A DNA stretch of 64,000 bases from Rhizobium indicum. Its GTDB lineage: Bacteria > Pseudomonadota > Alphaproteobacteria > Rhizobiales > Rhizobiaceae. Position numbers and translations under genes: made by a program. The notes beneath the pieces are model-generated. The model was not told the DNA's origin, did no database searches, and saw only the letters and a list, made by a program, of their open reading frames with translations. Every line of letters starts with the position of its first letter. Position 1 is the stretch's first letter. Location of the stretch: positions 1,860,001 to 1,924,000 of the forward strand of contig NZ_CP054021.1 of the NCBI RefSeq assembly GCF_005862305.2. Reading direction: 5' to 3'. This document shows positions 56,687-64,000 of this stretch, one piece after another.

Positions 56687-58174
56687 TTAACTCGCAATAT
56701 CCAGCAATGACTTCAACATTTCGTCAACGGCGTTCAGGATCTTGGTCGCCGCCTTGTAGGACTGCTCTATGTCGAGGAGCAGCGTCAGCTCCTCGTCGAG
56801 GTTGACGCCCGTCTCATTGGAATAGGCTTCGTCGGAGCGTGACAGCGCCGCCGAGGTGTTTTCCGCCGCCGTCGTGGCGTTGCTGCGGTACTGCTCGAGC
56901 CAGCCAAGGGAATTCGTGGCGAATTCCATGATGCTGACGTTCGAATCGATGCCGGTCGTGGCGTCGAACCCGACCGGCGTCCCCGCCGCTGGGTCGAAAT
57001 CAATGTCGGAGCCCAATGCGGTATAGAGACGATCGAGTTCAGTCGTATAACCGCTGGCGCCTGCCGTGTTCAGGACGAGGCCGGTGGCGTTGACGCCACC
57101 ATCGCGCAGGCGCATCGGATCGCCGCCTTGCGAGGTGATGACGCGGCTGCTGACCGTGATGGTCGCCGCCATGCCGGCAACCGCGGTGGCGCCGGTATCG
57201 ACCGTACCGCCGCTCCAGGTGAAGAGGCCGGGCACATAGGCCGGGCCAGCTGCCGTGTTCTGCTCCTTGAAGAGCGAGACCAGGCCGCGGGCGACTTCGT
57301 CGAGCTGCTTCTGGAAGTTCGGGGCGATTTCGTCGCGCACCTGGAGGAGAGACTGAAGGCTTCCCTGCCCCGTCGTCGTCGATCCGCTGCCACGCGGAAG
57401 CGCCACACCGTCGATATAGACCGAATTGCCGGCGATGGTCGCGGTATAGACATCCTGAGACTTGAACGTCACCTTGCGCGGGATCGTCTCGAAGAGGATC
57501 GTCCCGTCAGACGTGCTCAGCACCATGTCGTTATTGTCGCGCGTCGTTGCGTTGACGCCGACGATCTGCGAAATCTGCTTGAGAGCCTTCTCACGTTCGT
57601 CGAGGGCACCGGATGCATCCGCACCCGAGGCCGTGGCGGTCTTCACCGCATTGTTGGCCTTCTCGAAGTCGCTGAGAAGCGTGTTCAGCTTATCGACGTC
57701 GGTGGCGATCTGCTTGTCGGCGGTGGCGCGGACGTTCTGAACGGATTGCGAGGCATTGTTCAGCGAGTTGGCGACGTCCTGGGCGGCGGTGATGGCGCCC
57801 TGAGCGGCGACGGTGCTGCCCGGCGTCGTGCGGAAGGCCTGAAGCTTCTGCTGGAAAACACCGAGATAGGTGGATGGCGACGTTTCGTAGTCGTTGCCAC
57901 CCACGATCGACTTGAGGTCCTCAAGACCGCCGAGCAATGCCTGCTGGGCACTGTCCTGAGAGGACGTCTTCAGGTATTGGCGCAGCAGCGCCTCTTCCTG
58001 CGCCCGATCGATCTTGACGACCTGCGCGCCATTCAAGGACGTGGTGAGCATCGCCTGCCGGCGCACGTAATCTTTGTTGCCCGCATTCGAGATATTGTTC
58101 GATACGACACTGCTCTGAGTGCCCGTATTGTTGAATATATTCTGCGCGGTATTAAGTGCGGATGTGAGCGACAT
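56687..58174 (-). CDS. flgK: hook-associated protein FlgK
   Basis: Hook-associated protein 1, 495 residues. The N-terminus SLTSALNTAQNIFNNTGTQSSVVSNNISNAGNKDYVRRQA carries the axial-protein motif (NNISNA). The central FlgK region has GALDEREKALKQISQIVGVNATTRDNNDMVLSTSDG, and the C-terminal helix GVNLDEELTLLLDIEQSYKAATKILNAVDEMLKSLLDI. It is exported through the flagellar apparatus. It lies 19 bases after flgE and directly before flgL. Confidence 0.95.
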   Translation of the reverse strand: MSLTSALNTAQNIFNNTGTQSSVVSNNISNAGNKDYVRRQAMLTTSLNGAQVVKIDRAQEEALLRQYLKTSSQDSAQQALLGGLEDLKSIVGGNDYETSPSTYLGVFQQKLQAFRTTPGSTVAAQGAITAAQDVANSLNNASQSVQNVRATADKQIATDVDKLNTLLSDFEKANNAVKTATASGADASGALDEREKALKQISQIVGVNATTRDNNDMVLSTSDGTILFETIPRKVTFKSQDVYTATIAGNSVYIDGVALPRGSGSTTTGQGSLQSLLQVRDEIAPNFQKQLDEVARGLVSLFKEQNTAAGPAYVPGLFTWSGGTVDTGATAVAGMAATITVSSRVITSQGGDPMRLRDGGVNATGLVLNTAGASGYTTELDRLYTALGSDIDFDPAAGTPVGFDATTGIDSNVSIMEFATNSLGWLEQYRSNATTAAENTSAALSRSDEAYSNETGVNLDEELTLLLDIEQSYKAATKILNAVDEMLKSLLDIAS

Positions 58175-58193
58175 GGCTTACCCGGTACCTTGC

Positions 58194-59501
58194 TTATCTC
58201 TTGAGGTTGACGAGAACGTCCATAATGTCGGAACCCGTCTGGAACACCTTGGAATTGGCGGTATAGCTGCGCTGCGATTCGATCATCTCGGTCAGCTCGC
58301 CGGCGAGGTCGACGTTCGAGCCTTCGAGAGCGCCTGATTTGATCGTGCCGAGACCGTTGGTCTGCGGGAAGCCGGTGACGGTGACGCCCGACTGGCCGTT
58401 GGCGCTGTAGACGTTGCCGCTCATCAGCGTCAGCTTGTCCGGGCTAGCGACATTGGCCAGCGGAATGCGATAGAGCGGCTTGGTGCTGCCGTCTTCGTAT
58501 TTCGCGTAGACGATGCCGTCGCCGTCAACCGTGACGTCCTTGACCGGGGTCGCTGCCTGGCCGTTCGGCGTACCGGTGCCGGAGAAGGCGGCGCCGAGTT
58601 GGGTGAAACCGGAGAAATCCATGGCGATCGTCTGGCCAGTCACCGTATCGGCGATGTTAACGGCGCCGCCCGTGAGCATCTTGCCATCGCGGTCGAAGGT
58701 CAGCGTTCCCGTGCCGACAGCGGCAGCGGCACCACCCGGGGCGTATGGGAAGGAGGTCGTGCCGCCCACCGCTGCGTCAGCGTTGCGGTAGATCGAAACC
58801 TGCCAGGTGGCGGCCGTACCTGTCGCCGGCGGCGGTGTCACGACCGATTGCTTCGTGAAGTAGAAGTCGTACATCACCTTGTTGCCGAGACGGTCATAGG
58901 CGACCATCGAGACCTTCTTGGTGTCGGTCGTCGTCGTGGCCAAGTTGTCGCTCGGCAGCGTCGCAGGAGCAACCGGAGCGACCTTGGCGTTGGAATCCAG
59001 GTTGCCCTTGAAGACACCGGATGTCGAGGCGATGGCGGTCAGACCATCCTGGTTGACATTGACGGGAACGAGGCCGTCGAAGCCGTTGACGACGACGGCC
59101 GGAGCGCCGGAATCGTAGGAATAGCCCATCAGCATGAAGCCGGCGGCGTTGACGAGGTTGCCTTCGTCGTCCTTGGTGAAGTCGCCGGCGCGGGTCAGGA
59201 CCGGCGTGCCGTCAGGACCCTGGACGATGAAGAAGCCGTCGCCCGAGATTGCAAGGTCGGTGCTCGACGTGGTGTAGGAGATGTCACCCTGGTCGGAGAC
59301 GGCCTGGCGGACGGAGGTCTGAACACCGCCGGAATTGTAATTGCCGCCCGAGGAGGGCAGAACCAGCGACGAGAAGCTCGTCGACACAGCCTTGTAACCG
59401 GTGGTGTTAACGTTGGCGATGTTGTCGGCGACGGTGCTGAGGCGGTTGGCCTGAGCGTTCATCCCCGATACTGCCGTCTTCATGCTGCCGAAAATGCTCA
59501 T
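58194..59501 (-). CDS. flgE: flagellar hook protein FlgE
   Basis: Hook subunit, 435 residues. It starts SIFGSMKTAVSGMNAQANRLSTVADNIANVNTTGYKAVSTSF, the rod/hook axial signature with NIANVNTTGYK, and has the middle domain typical of FlgE (GDGFFIVQGPDGTPVLTRAGDFTKDDEGNLVNAAGFMLMGY). It closes with LAGELTEMIESQRSYTANSKVFQTGSDIMDVLVNLKR. The 125-base gap to rem should carry its promoter, expected to respond to Rem. It leads the flgE-K-L-flaF-flbT-flgD run. Confidence 0.95.
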   Translation of the reverse strand: MSIFGSMKTAVSGMNAQANRLSTVADNIANVNTTGYKAVSTSFSSLVLPSSGGNYNSGGVQTSVRQAVSDQGDISYTTSSTDLAISGDGFFIVQGPDGTPVLTRAGDFTKDDEGNLVNAAGFMLMGYSYDSGAPAVVVNGFDGLVPVNVNQDGLTAIASTSGVFKGNLDSNAKVAPVAPATLPSDNLATTTTDTKKVSMVAYDRLGNKVMYDFYFTKQSVVTPPPATGTAATWQVSIYRNADAAVGGTTSFPYAPGGAAAAVGTGTLTFDRDGKMLTGGAVNIADTVTGQTIAMDFSGFTQLGAAFSGTGTPNGQAATPVKDVTVDGDGIVYAKYEDGSTKPLYRIPLANVASPDKLTLMSGNVYSANGQSGVTVTGFPQTNGLGTIKSGALEGSNVDLAGELTEMIESQRSYTANSKVFQTGSDIMDVLVNLKR

Positions 59502-59626
59502 CTGAAAACCTCGTTTTACCTGTTATGCACGAGAGTATTTGTCGGGCCTTGCGTGAAGCTGTCTGTCAGGCGAGTTGCGAGGCCAGATATTGACGTTCAG
59601 CCGGGCGCCGCCGCCCGGCCGAGAAA

Positions 59627-60298
59627 TCAGGCCCAATCGATGCAGTAACCAAGGAAGCGCTTGGAATCGACCGGATCGACGCCAAGTTTTTTGCGCAACT
59701 TCTTGCGCAGCTTCGAGATGTGGCTTTCGACGACGTTCTCCTCGACCTCTTCATCGAAGATGCCGTAGATGGCGTTGAAGATCTGGGTCTTGGTGACGCG
59801 GCGACCACGATTGGCGATCAAATATTCGAGGATGCGGCGCTCGCGCCGGGGAAGTGCGAAGACTTCGCCGTTGATCTCGGGGTCACGACCATCCGAGAAG
59901 ACGCGGATCCCGCCGATCTCGGTGTAATTGGTGATCGCCTTCAGCCGGCGCCGGATCGCAGCCGCCCTTGCGAGGATTTCGCGGGGATGCACCGGTTTGC
60001 GCACCACGTCGTCGACGCCGCAATCGAAAAGCGCAAGAGTGTTTTCGAGCGAGTGCTGGTCGCTGACCGCAATCACCGGCGCCATCGACCGATCCCGGAT
60101 CGCCCGGGGCAATTCGAAGTTGCGCTGGCCCTGACCGATCAGAAAGGCCTCGACTGCAGCTATGTCGGAATCGGCGGCGGTCTGTACCCACTCGCCAAAT
60201 TCCGCTGGATCAAAGCCGGTGGAGGGAATGCCCTCACGACCGAACAGAGATGTGTATCCATCTTTCACGAGCTCACGCTCATCAACCACTACGATCAT
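59627..60298 (-). CDS. rem: OmpR-type motility regulator Rem with atypical receiver
   Basis: Transcriptional activator of motility genes, 223 residues, the size of S. meliloti Rem. The C-terminal winged helix (about 120-220) is complete: [34 protein letters not shown] ... [35 protein letters not shown]. The N-terminal receiver-like domain lacks the phospho-acceptor aspartate: the strand that should carry it reads [12 protein letters not shown]. The lysine near the end ([11 protein letters not shown]) is kept. It is therefore likely phosphorylation-independent, and in S. meliloti it is controlled at transcription by VisNR. The 280 bases upstream contain palindromic and repeated elements. Confidence 0.92.
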   Translation of the reverse strand: MIVVVDERELVKDGYTSLFGREGIPSTGFDPAEFGEWVQTAADSDIAAVEAFLIGQGQRNFELPRAIRDRSMAPVIAVSDQHSLENTLALFDCGVDDVVRKPVHPREILARAAAIRRRLKAITNYTEIGGIRVFSDGRDPEINGEVFALPRRERRILEYLIANRGRRVTKTQIFNAIYGIFDEEVEENVVESHISKLRKKLRKKLGVDPVDSKRFLGYCIDWA

Positions 60299-60342
60299 TC
60301 GTCCGCCTCCGAATCAGTGTGGCACTTCGATGATCTATGGGT

Positions 60343-60359
60343 ACGAATCGCACGAATCG
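60343..60359. promoter_or_regulatory. direct repeat acgaatcg upstream of rem
   Basis: acgaatcgCacgaatcg: two identical octamers 9 bases apart, 45-61 bases before the rem start, thus close to the expected promoter. It could be a regulator binding site, such as for Rem autoregulation. There is no independent support. Confidence 0.3.
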
Positions 60360-60530
60360 GCGACAACTCGTTAAAGTTAATGGCAGAAACTAATAATTGA
60401 TTAAGATCTGGGTAGCGATTTGATCTATATCTAGTGGGTACGCCTGATTATGCACACCAAAATTTCGTGGAAAAGTTAACAGTCGGTTAAATATGACTTG
60501 CGCGGGGGATTCACGCCGGATTCCTGCCAC

Positions 60531-60554
60531 ATTGTGACACAGTTTCGTCACAAT
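60531..60554. promoter_or_regulatory. perfect palindrome ATTGTGAC-N8-GTCACAAT upstream of rem
   Basis: Two exact 8-base inverted halves with an 8-base spacer, 233 bases upstream of the rem start and 25 bases past the transglycosylase-like stop. Symmetry and length fit a dimeric activator site, such as the LuxR-type VisNR expected at rem. The TGTGA/TCACA spacing (N10) is wrong for a CRP site. A terminator role is possible but there is no T-run. Confidence 0.45.
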
Positions 60555-60578
60555 ACGCCTCTTCTATCTTTGGTTGAA

Positions 60579-61157
60579 TCAATTTCGACAAAAGTTACTC
60601 GCATTGAGAGTCCACTTGCCGTAGCCCGTGGCGACGAGATTGGAGATGACGCGGCAAACATATTGCTTCTGCGCCGGATTGTTGTTGGGTCCGGCATGGT
60701 ATCTGGCTACCGCCATCGTCCATGTCTCGTGACGGTCATGCAGATTGCGGAGGAATTTTGCCGCATACTCGACGTTGCGATGCGGGTCGAACATCTCCTC
60801 GGCAGAGCGGAAATTCTCGCCGTGAAAGTAATGGTTAATCTGCATGCAGCCGATGTCGATGAGCTTGGCGCCGCTGTTGCGGGCGACATCGAACTGCCGC
60901 ATTGCGTCCTGCTCCGAGGGCGGAAAGATCGCCTTGCCTTCGACGTTCATGGCGTAGGGATAGAGCGAACCCTTGCGGCCGGTCTCCGTCAGCCCAACCG
61001 AATAGAGGATGCCTTCCGGGATGCCGTATTTGGCCGCTGCCGACTGGATCTCGCGTTCGCAGGCGCCGGTGGAGGCGCTCGCCTCAGAGGTAAACGCCGC
61101 CAGTGCCGCTGCTGCCGCCAGAACGAGCGTCTTCAACACTGGTATCGCCTGCGCCAT
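60579..61157 (-). CDS. periplasmic lytic transglycosylase-like (SLT) protein of the flagellar block
   Basis: A 192-residue exported protein with a signal peptide (VLKTLVLAAAAALAAFTSEASA). The SLT/lysozyme-like core runs from CEREIQSAAAKYGIPEGILYSVGLTETGRKGSLYPYAMNVEG (likely catalytic Glu in LTETG) to IDIGCMQINHYFHGENFRSAEEMFDPHRNVEYAAKFLRNLHDRH and MAVARYHAGPNN. It probably opens peptidoglycan for rod assembly, the job of the missing FlgJ muramidase half. ATG 61157 has GGAGG close upstream and overlaps the fliK 3' end by 74 bases, in another frame. Confidence 0.82.
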   Translation of the reverse strand: MAQAIPVLKTLVLAAAAALAAFTSEASASTGACEREIQSAAAKYGIPEGILYSVGLTETGRKGSLYPYAMNVEGKAIFPPSEQDAMRQFDVARNSGAKLIDIGCMQINHYFHGENFRSAEEMFDPHRNVEYAAKFLRNLHDRHETWTMAVARYHAGPNNNPAQKQYVCRVISNLVATGYGKWTLNASNFCRN

Positions 61158-62517
61158 TGAAGCCTCCGTCCGTCCGCTGTGCCGTCTGATTTTGGCGCTC
61201 GCGCGCCTCGCCGCCCTGCCCCTGCTGAGGAAGCGACTGCTGCTGAGAGGCCTGGCCCTGATTGCCGGCGTCGGGACGCTCGACCGGCGCCATGCTGATG
61301 GTGACGTTTTCGACCGCGTAACCCTGGCTGCGCAGAGCTTCGAGAATCTTGCCGTGATCTTCCTTCATTTGACGATAGGCCGCTCCGGTATCGACCTTGA
61401 GGTCGATGTTCAGGGCGTCGCCGGACAGGCGCATGGTCGCCGTCACCAGGCCGAGATCGAGCGGGTTCATCTGGATCTTCAACGTATTGACCACCTTGCC
61501 GGTGCTCGTCCATTCCGCCGCGTTGGAGAGCGCCGAGCTCGGCTCCATGGCGCGCGCCCATTCGGAATCGCCGGAGAGAGCGGCGGTGACGGCGGCGGAA
61601 TTCGTATTCTGCATCAGGCCGATATAGCGGCGCGATTCGAGCACCGAAACGTTTTCGACATCGGCCTTCTTCGAACCATCTTTCGGCCCGGCCTGATCCG
61701 TGCCGATGTGGACATCCATCGACACGCCGCGGCCATCGGCGCGGCTCAACCTGAATGTCTTGCCATCGGCGGCTTCGGCAGTCTCCGATCCGGGAACCTT
61801 GATGTCATTCGCCTTGCCGCTCTCGTTATTGCCGCTGACCGCGGCAAGAGCGTCGGACGCATGGCCGCCCGCCTTGGCTTCGATACCATCGAGTTTCTTG
61901 TCGCCCGCTCCAGCCTCGTCGACCTTGGCGGAGACGTGATGCGCGGTGGTCGCCGGCAAAGTCACTGTCCTGTCGGCGGGCTCCTGCTTCAACAGACCCA
62001 GAACATCGGAAATGCCGCCGTCATCATCGTCGCTGACCTTGTCCGTATCGGTTTCCAGCGCGTCGGCCTTGGTATGTTTGCCGCCCTTGGCTGCCGGAGC
62101 GACCTCGTCTGCGGGACTGTCCTTCGGATCGAGCTTGCCGAAGGCGAGATCGGCCGGCATTTTGACCTCAGCCTTTACGGGCTTTGTCGTGGCCTTTTCA
62201 ATACTGGCAATCGTTTCCGGCTGTACCTCCGCCTGTGCCTTCAGCGCGGCGTCGCCGAGGTCGATCAACGGCTTTGCACTGCTGCGGCCGCGGATCGTCC
62301 GCGCCACTTTCTCGGCGCCGCCATCGGCAGCCACGCCCTGATCCGGCTGCGCATCGTCGGGCTCGTCATTGACGGCATCGCTGCCTGCCTTGGCAAGCGC
62401 GTCGAAGAAGCCGCTCTTTTGGCCGTCAGCATCACCTTTTCCGGCCAGTCGCGCGGATTTCGCAACCGCGGCCGTCTCCGTACCGGAGGCTCCGCCCGAG
62501 ACGCTTATATCCATCAT
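61084..62517 (-). CDS. fliK: flagellar hook-length control protein FliK
   Basis: A 477-residue, low-complexity, Ala/Asp/Lys-rich protein with the conserved C-terminal FliK domain (LKIQMNPLDLGLVTATMRLSGDALNIDLKVDTGAAYRQMKEDHGKILEALRSQGYAVENVTISM, about residues 340-410). The substrate-specificity switch acts when the hook reaches length. The N-terminal two thirds are divergent, as usual. It starts at ATG 62517, overlapping the motC stop (ATGA). The tail is Gln/Gly-rich. Confidence 0.85.
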   Translation of the reverse strand: MMDISVSGGASGTETAAVAKSARLAGKGDADGQKSGFFDALAKAGSDAVNDEPDDAQPDQGVAADGGAEKVARTIRGRSSAKPLIDLGDAALKAQAEVQPETIASIEKATTKPVKAEVKMPADLAFGKLDPKDSPADEVAPAAKGGKHTKADALETDTDKVSDDDDGGISDVLGLLKQEPADRTVTLPATTAHHVSAKVDEAGAGDKKLDGIEAKAGGHASDALAAVSGNNESGKANDIKVPGSETAEAADGKTFRLSRADGRGVSMDVHIGTDQAGPKDGSKKADVENVSVLESRRYIGLMQNTNSAAVTAALSGDSEWARAMEPSSALSNAAEWTSTGKVVNTLKIQMNPLDLGLVTATMRLSGDALNIDLKVDTGAAYRQMKEDHGKILEALRSQGYAVENVTISMAPVERPDAGNQGQASQQQSLPQQGQGGEARERQNQTAQRTDGGFNGAGDTSVEDARSGGSSGTGGVYL

Positions 62518-63809
62518 TGTTCGTTGCCTTCTTGCGCCAGAAGACCGTCGATCTCGTCGAGCTTGGATCGACTGGTCGTCACAAATGCGTTGAATGAGGG
62601 GTCGGTATCCTGGCTTCGGCCAGTTGATGCCACACCTCCCGGAACAGGCTCGGGAAGCGCGCCTGGCGCTCCCGGTTGCATGGCTATCGCCGCAGCCTTT
62701 TCAGAAGTGATTTCTTGATGATCAGTGTTAGGATTGGAGGCTTGCGTCAAGCTTGCCGGGTCGGGAGCGCGCAGGATCTGCTCGGCAACGGATCGCGCCG
62801 CCTCCTGCAGCGCCTGATCCCGCCGCGACAGCGCGTCGCCGTCGATGCCGCTGACATTCTTTGCTGCCTGATCGATATCCTCGGTGGGAAGACCGGCCAT
62901 GCCGCCATAGAAATCCGCGAGCGGACCGAAAGCATTGTCGGTGCCGCCGCCAAGCGACTGCACGCGTCCGACCGCCATGCGCGCCAGCTCCGGCTTGCCT
63001 GATATAGCGGCGGCGCGGGCGATGCGCAGATAGACCTCGCGCTGGCGCGGTGCGTCCATGAAGGACAGGATGTCGATGACATCCTGCGGCTTCACGTCGT
63101 GATCGTGGCCGACGACGAGGGTGACGAAAAGATCGGCGAACTGGCTGGCATAGGGCGAATGCAGGAAGCGACGGACATAGCGCTGCGAATAGGCCATTCC
63201 CCTGTCGAGCATCCCCTTGTCGACGCAAATGGCGACGGAGCGGCGCAACGCCGCCTCCTCGACGATCGTGCCCGGGGCGGCAAGGCGCGCCTGGTCGTAG
63301 AGATCCAGCGCGTCTGTCGGTTTCGTCGCGATCAGCACGTTGCCGCCGATCAGCGCAAGGTAGGGGCCGATCTTCTTGTCGCGATATTCCCTGGCCGTCT
63401 CCTGCAGCGTCTTGGCGACGAGGAGGCCCTTGCCGCTCAAATATTTGCGCAGCACATCGGTGACACGGTTGTCGAAATAGCCGTTGACGTCGTGGGCGAT
63501 CAGATATTCGAGCGTCTGGGGGTTGCCGCCGCTCATCGTGTAGATCAGCGCTGCGTCGACATTGCGGTCGTCCTCGAAGATCGACGGTTCGACGGTGCGC
63601 AGCCGCGTGTCGATCGTGCCCAGCATGAAGCGCTGCATCTCACCGGCCGAATGATCGCCGGTAACGACGGAATCCTGCACGAATTGCAGCGACCGCAGCA
63701 TTTTGTAGGGAGCGAGATCGTCCGGATCCTGCGCATTGGCTGCGGCCGGCGAAAGCATCGCCAGGCCGAGAGCCACAAATCCGACGTAACAATGCTGCCG
63801 ACGCGCCAT
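62514..63809 (-). CDS. motC: periplasmic motility protein MotC
   Basis: A 431-residue periplasmic protein found in Rhizobiales flagellar motors; MotC interacts with MotB and is needed for rotation. It has a signal peptide (ARRQHCYVGFVALGLAMLSPAAANA). The helical body has conserved-looking sequence: PYKMLRSLQFVQDSVVTGDHSAGEMQRFMLGTID, ALIYTMSGGNPQTLEYLIAHDVNGYFDNRVTDVLRKYLSGKG, MAYSQRYVRRFLHSPYASQFADLFV. The last 100 residues are low-complexity. It lies between motB (4-base gap) and fliK (overlap). Confidence 0.9.
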   Translation of the reverse strand: MARRQHCYVGFVALGLAMLSPAAANAQDPDDLAPYKMLRSLQFVQDSVVTGDHSAGEMQRFMLGTIDTRLRTVEPSIFEDDRNVDAALIYTMSGGNPQTLEYLIAHDVNGYFDNRVTDVLRKYLSGKGLLVAKTLQETAREYRDKKIGPYLALIGGNVLIATKPTDALDLYDQARLAAPGTIVEEAALRRSVAICVDKGMLDRGMAYSQRYVRRFLHSPYASQFADLFVTLVVGHDHDVKPQDVIDILSFMDAPRQREVYLRIARAAAISGKPELARMAVGRVQSLGGGTDNAFGPLADFYGGMAGLPTEDIDQAAKNVSGIDGDALSRRDQALQEAARSVAEQILRAPDPASLTQASNPNTDHQEITSEKAAAIAMQPGAPGALPEPVPGGVASTGRSQDTDPSFNAFVTTSRSKLDEIDGLLAQEGNEQ

Positions 63810-63813
63810 TCGA

Positions 63814-64000
63814 CTATCCTTGATCCGCCTGCACCAGAATCTCGATCCGGCGGTTGGTGGCGTTGAACGGGTCAGACGGCAGCTTCAGCCGACGGTCGGC
63901 AAAGCCGGAGACCTGGGAGATGCGTTTCTCGTCGAGCCCGCCGCGCACGAGCATGTAGTAGGCGCTCTGAGCGCGGTCCATCGAAAGCCGCCAGTTCTCG
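63814..64000 (-). CDS. motB: flagellar stator protein MotB, C-terminal fragment
   Basis: The window ends inside this gene. The 62 complete codons encode the end of an OmpA-like peptidoglycan-binding domain: WRLSMDRAQSAYYML, GLDEKRISQVSGFADRRL and the hallmark NATNRRIEIL, finishing VQADQG. MotB anchors the proton-conducting stator to the cell wall. Position directly upstream of motC agrees with the rhizobial motB-motC order. It continues beyond base 64000. Confidence 0.88.
   Translation of the reverse strand, partial: ENWRLSMDRAQSAYYMLVRGGLDEKRISQVSGFADRRLKLPSDPFNATNRRIEILVQADQG

Noticed and set aside
60531..60554. CRP-type binding site
   Set aside because: TGTGA and TCACA halves are present, but they are separated by 10 bases rather than the 6 required for CRP/FNR-type sites.

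Overview
The window looks like a chromosomal segment of a fast-growing Rhizobium of the R. etli / R. leguminosarum type. Four things support this: the alpha-glucoside operon with the aglR-aglEFGAK layout, the Rhizobiales flagellar order motB-motC-fliK-rem-flgE-K-L-flaF-flbT-flgD-fliQ-flhA-fliR, short palindromic intergenic repeats of the RIME type, and dense GC-rich coding DNA. These are inferences from gene content; no database search was run. No rRNA, tRNA, CRISPR array, transposase or integrase was seen.

Layout. 1-1869 (-): acetoacetyl-CoA synthetase, cut by the window start. 2145-4037 (+): AsmA-type envelope protein. 4139-8206 (-): putrescine/polyamine ABC transporter potFGHI. 8332-9741 (-) and 9932-11479 (+): an XRE/ScfR-RamB-like regulator divergent from isocitrate lyase and a 78-residue protein, with tandem TTTACAAA repeats between them. 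11773-21436 (+): an accessory-looking amino-sugar block with an Eis-like acetyltransferase, RpiR regulator, NanE, a Gfo/Idh dehydrogenase, a complete ABC importer, NagB and a zinc-site-less ROK kinase. 21480-22349 (-): LysR regulator. 22649-27259 (-): two chemoreceptors in tandem. 27573-29104 (-): a 47-residue membrane protein and an HI0933-type flavoprotein. 29166-31911 (+): gamma-glutamylputrescine synthetase-like and oxidase-like pair. 32046-36131 (+): zwf-pgl-edd. 36213-36626 (-): small PilZ-like protein. 36743-43296 (-) with 43605-44630 (+): agl operon and its LacI-type regulator. 44743-45642 (-): folD. 45763-48531 (-): polysaccharide chain-length protein and a WecG/TagA-type glycosyltransferase. 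48926-64000 (-): one long flagellar/motility block, running off the window inside motB.

How the parts connect. PotFGHI would import putrescine and the PuuA/PuuB-like pair could begin its degradation through gamma-glutamyl intermediates. The amino-sugar block would deliver hexosamine-6-phosphates to fructose-6-phosphate. Agl imports and cleaves alpha-glucosides, and the glucose enters Zwf-Pgl-Edd, the upper Entner-Doudoroff route. AacS and isocitrate lyase fit use of acetoacetate/acetate and poly-hydroxybutyrate-derived carbon. The flagellar block plus two chemoreceptors form the motility part.

Most interesting signals: RIME-like repeats whose outer edge is the stop codon of the preceding gene in several places; GC-rich hairpins directly behind the binding-protein gene in all three ABC operons; the amino-sugar block with its missing steps and atypical kinase; a possible RamB-type operator in front of isocitrate lyase; a FliL-like protein at the end of the flagellar block; and a perfect ATTGTGAC-N8-GTCACAAT palindrome upstream of rem.
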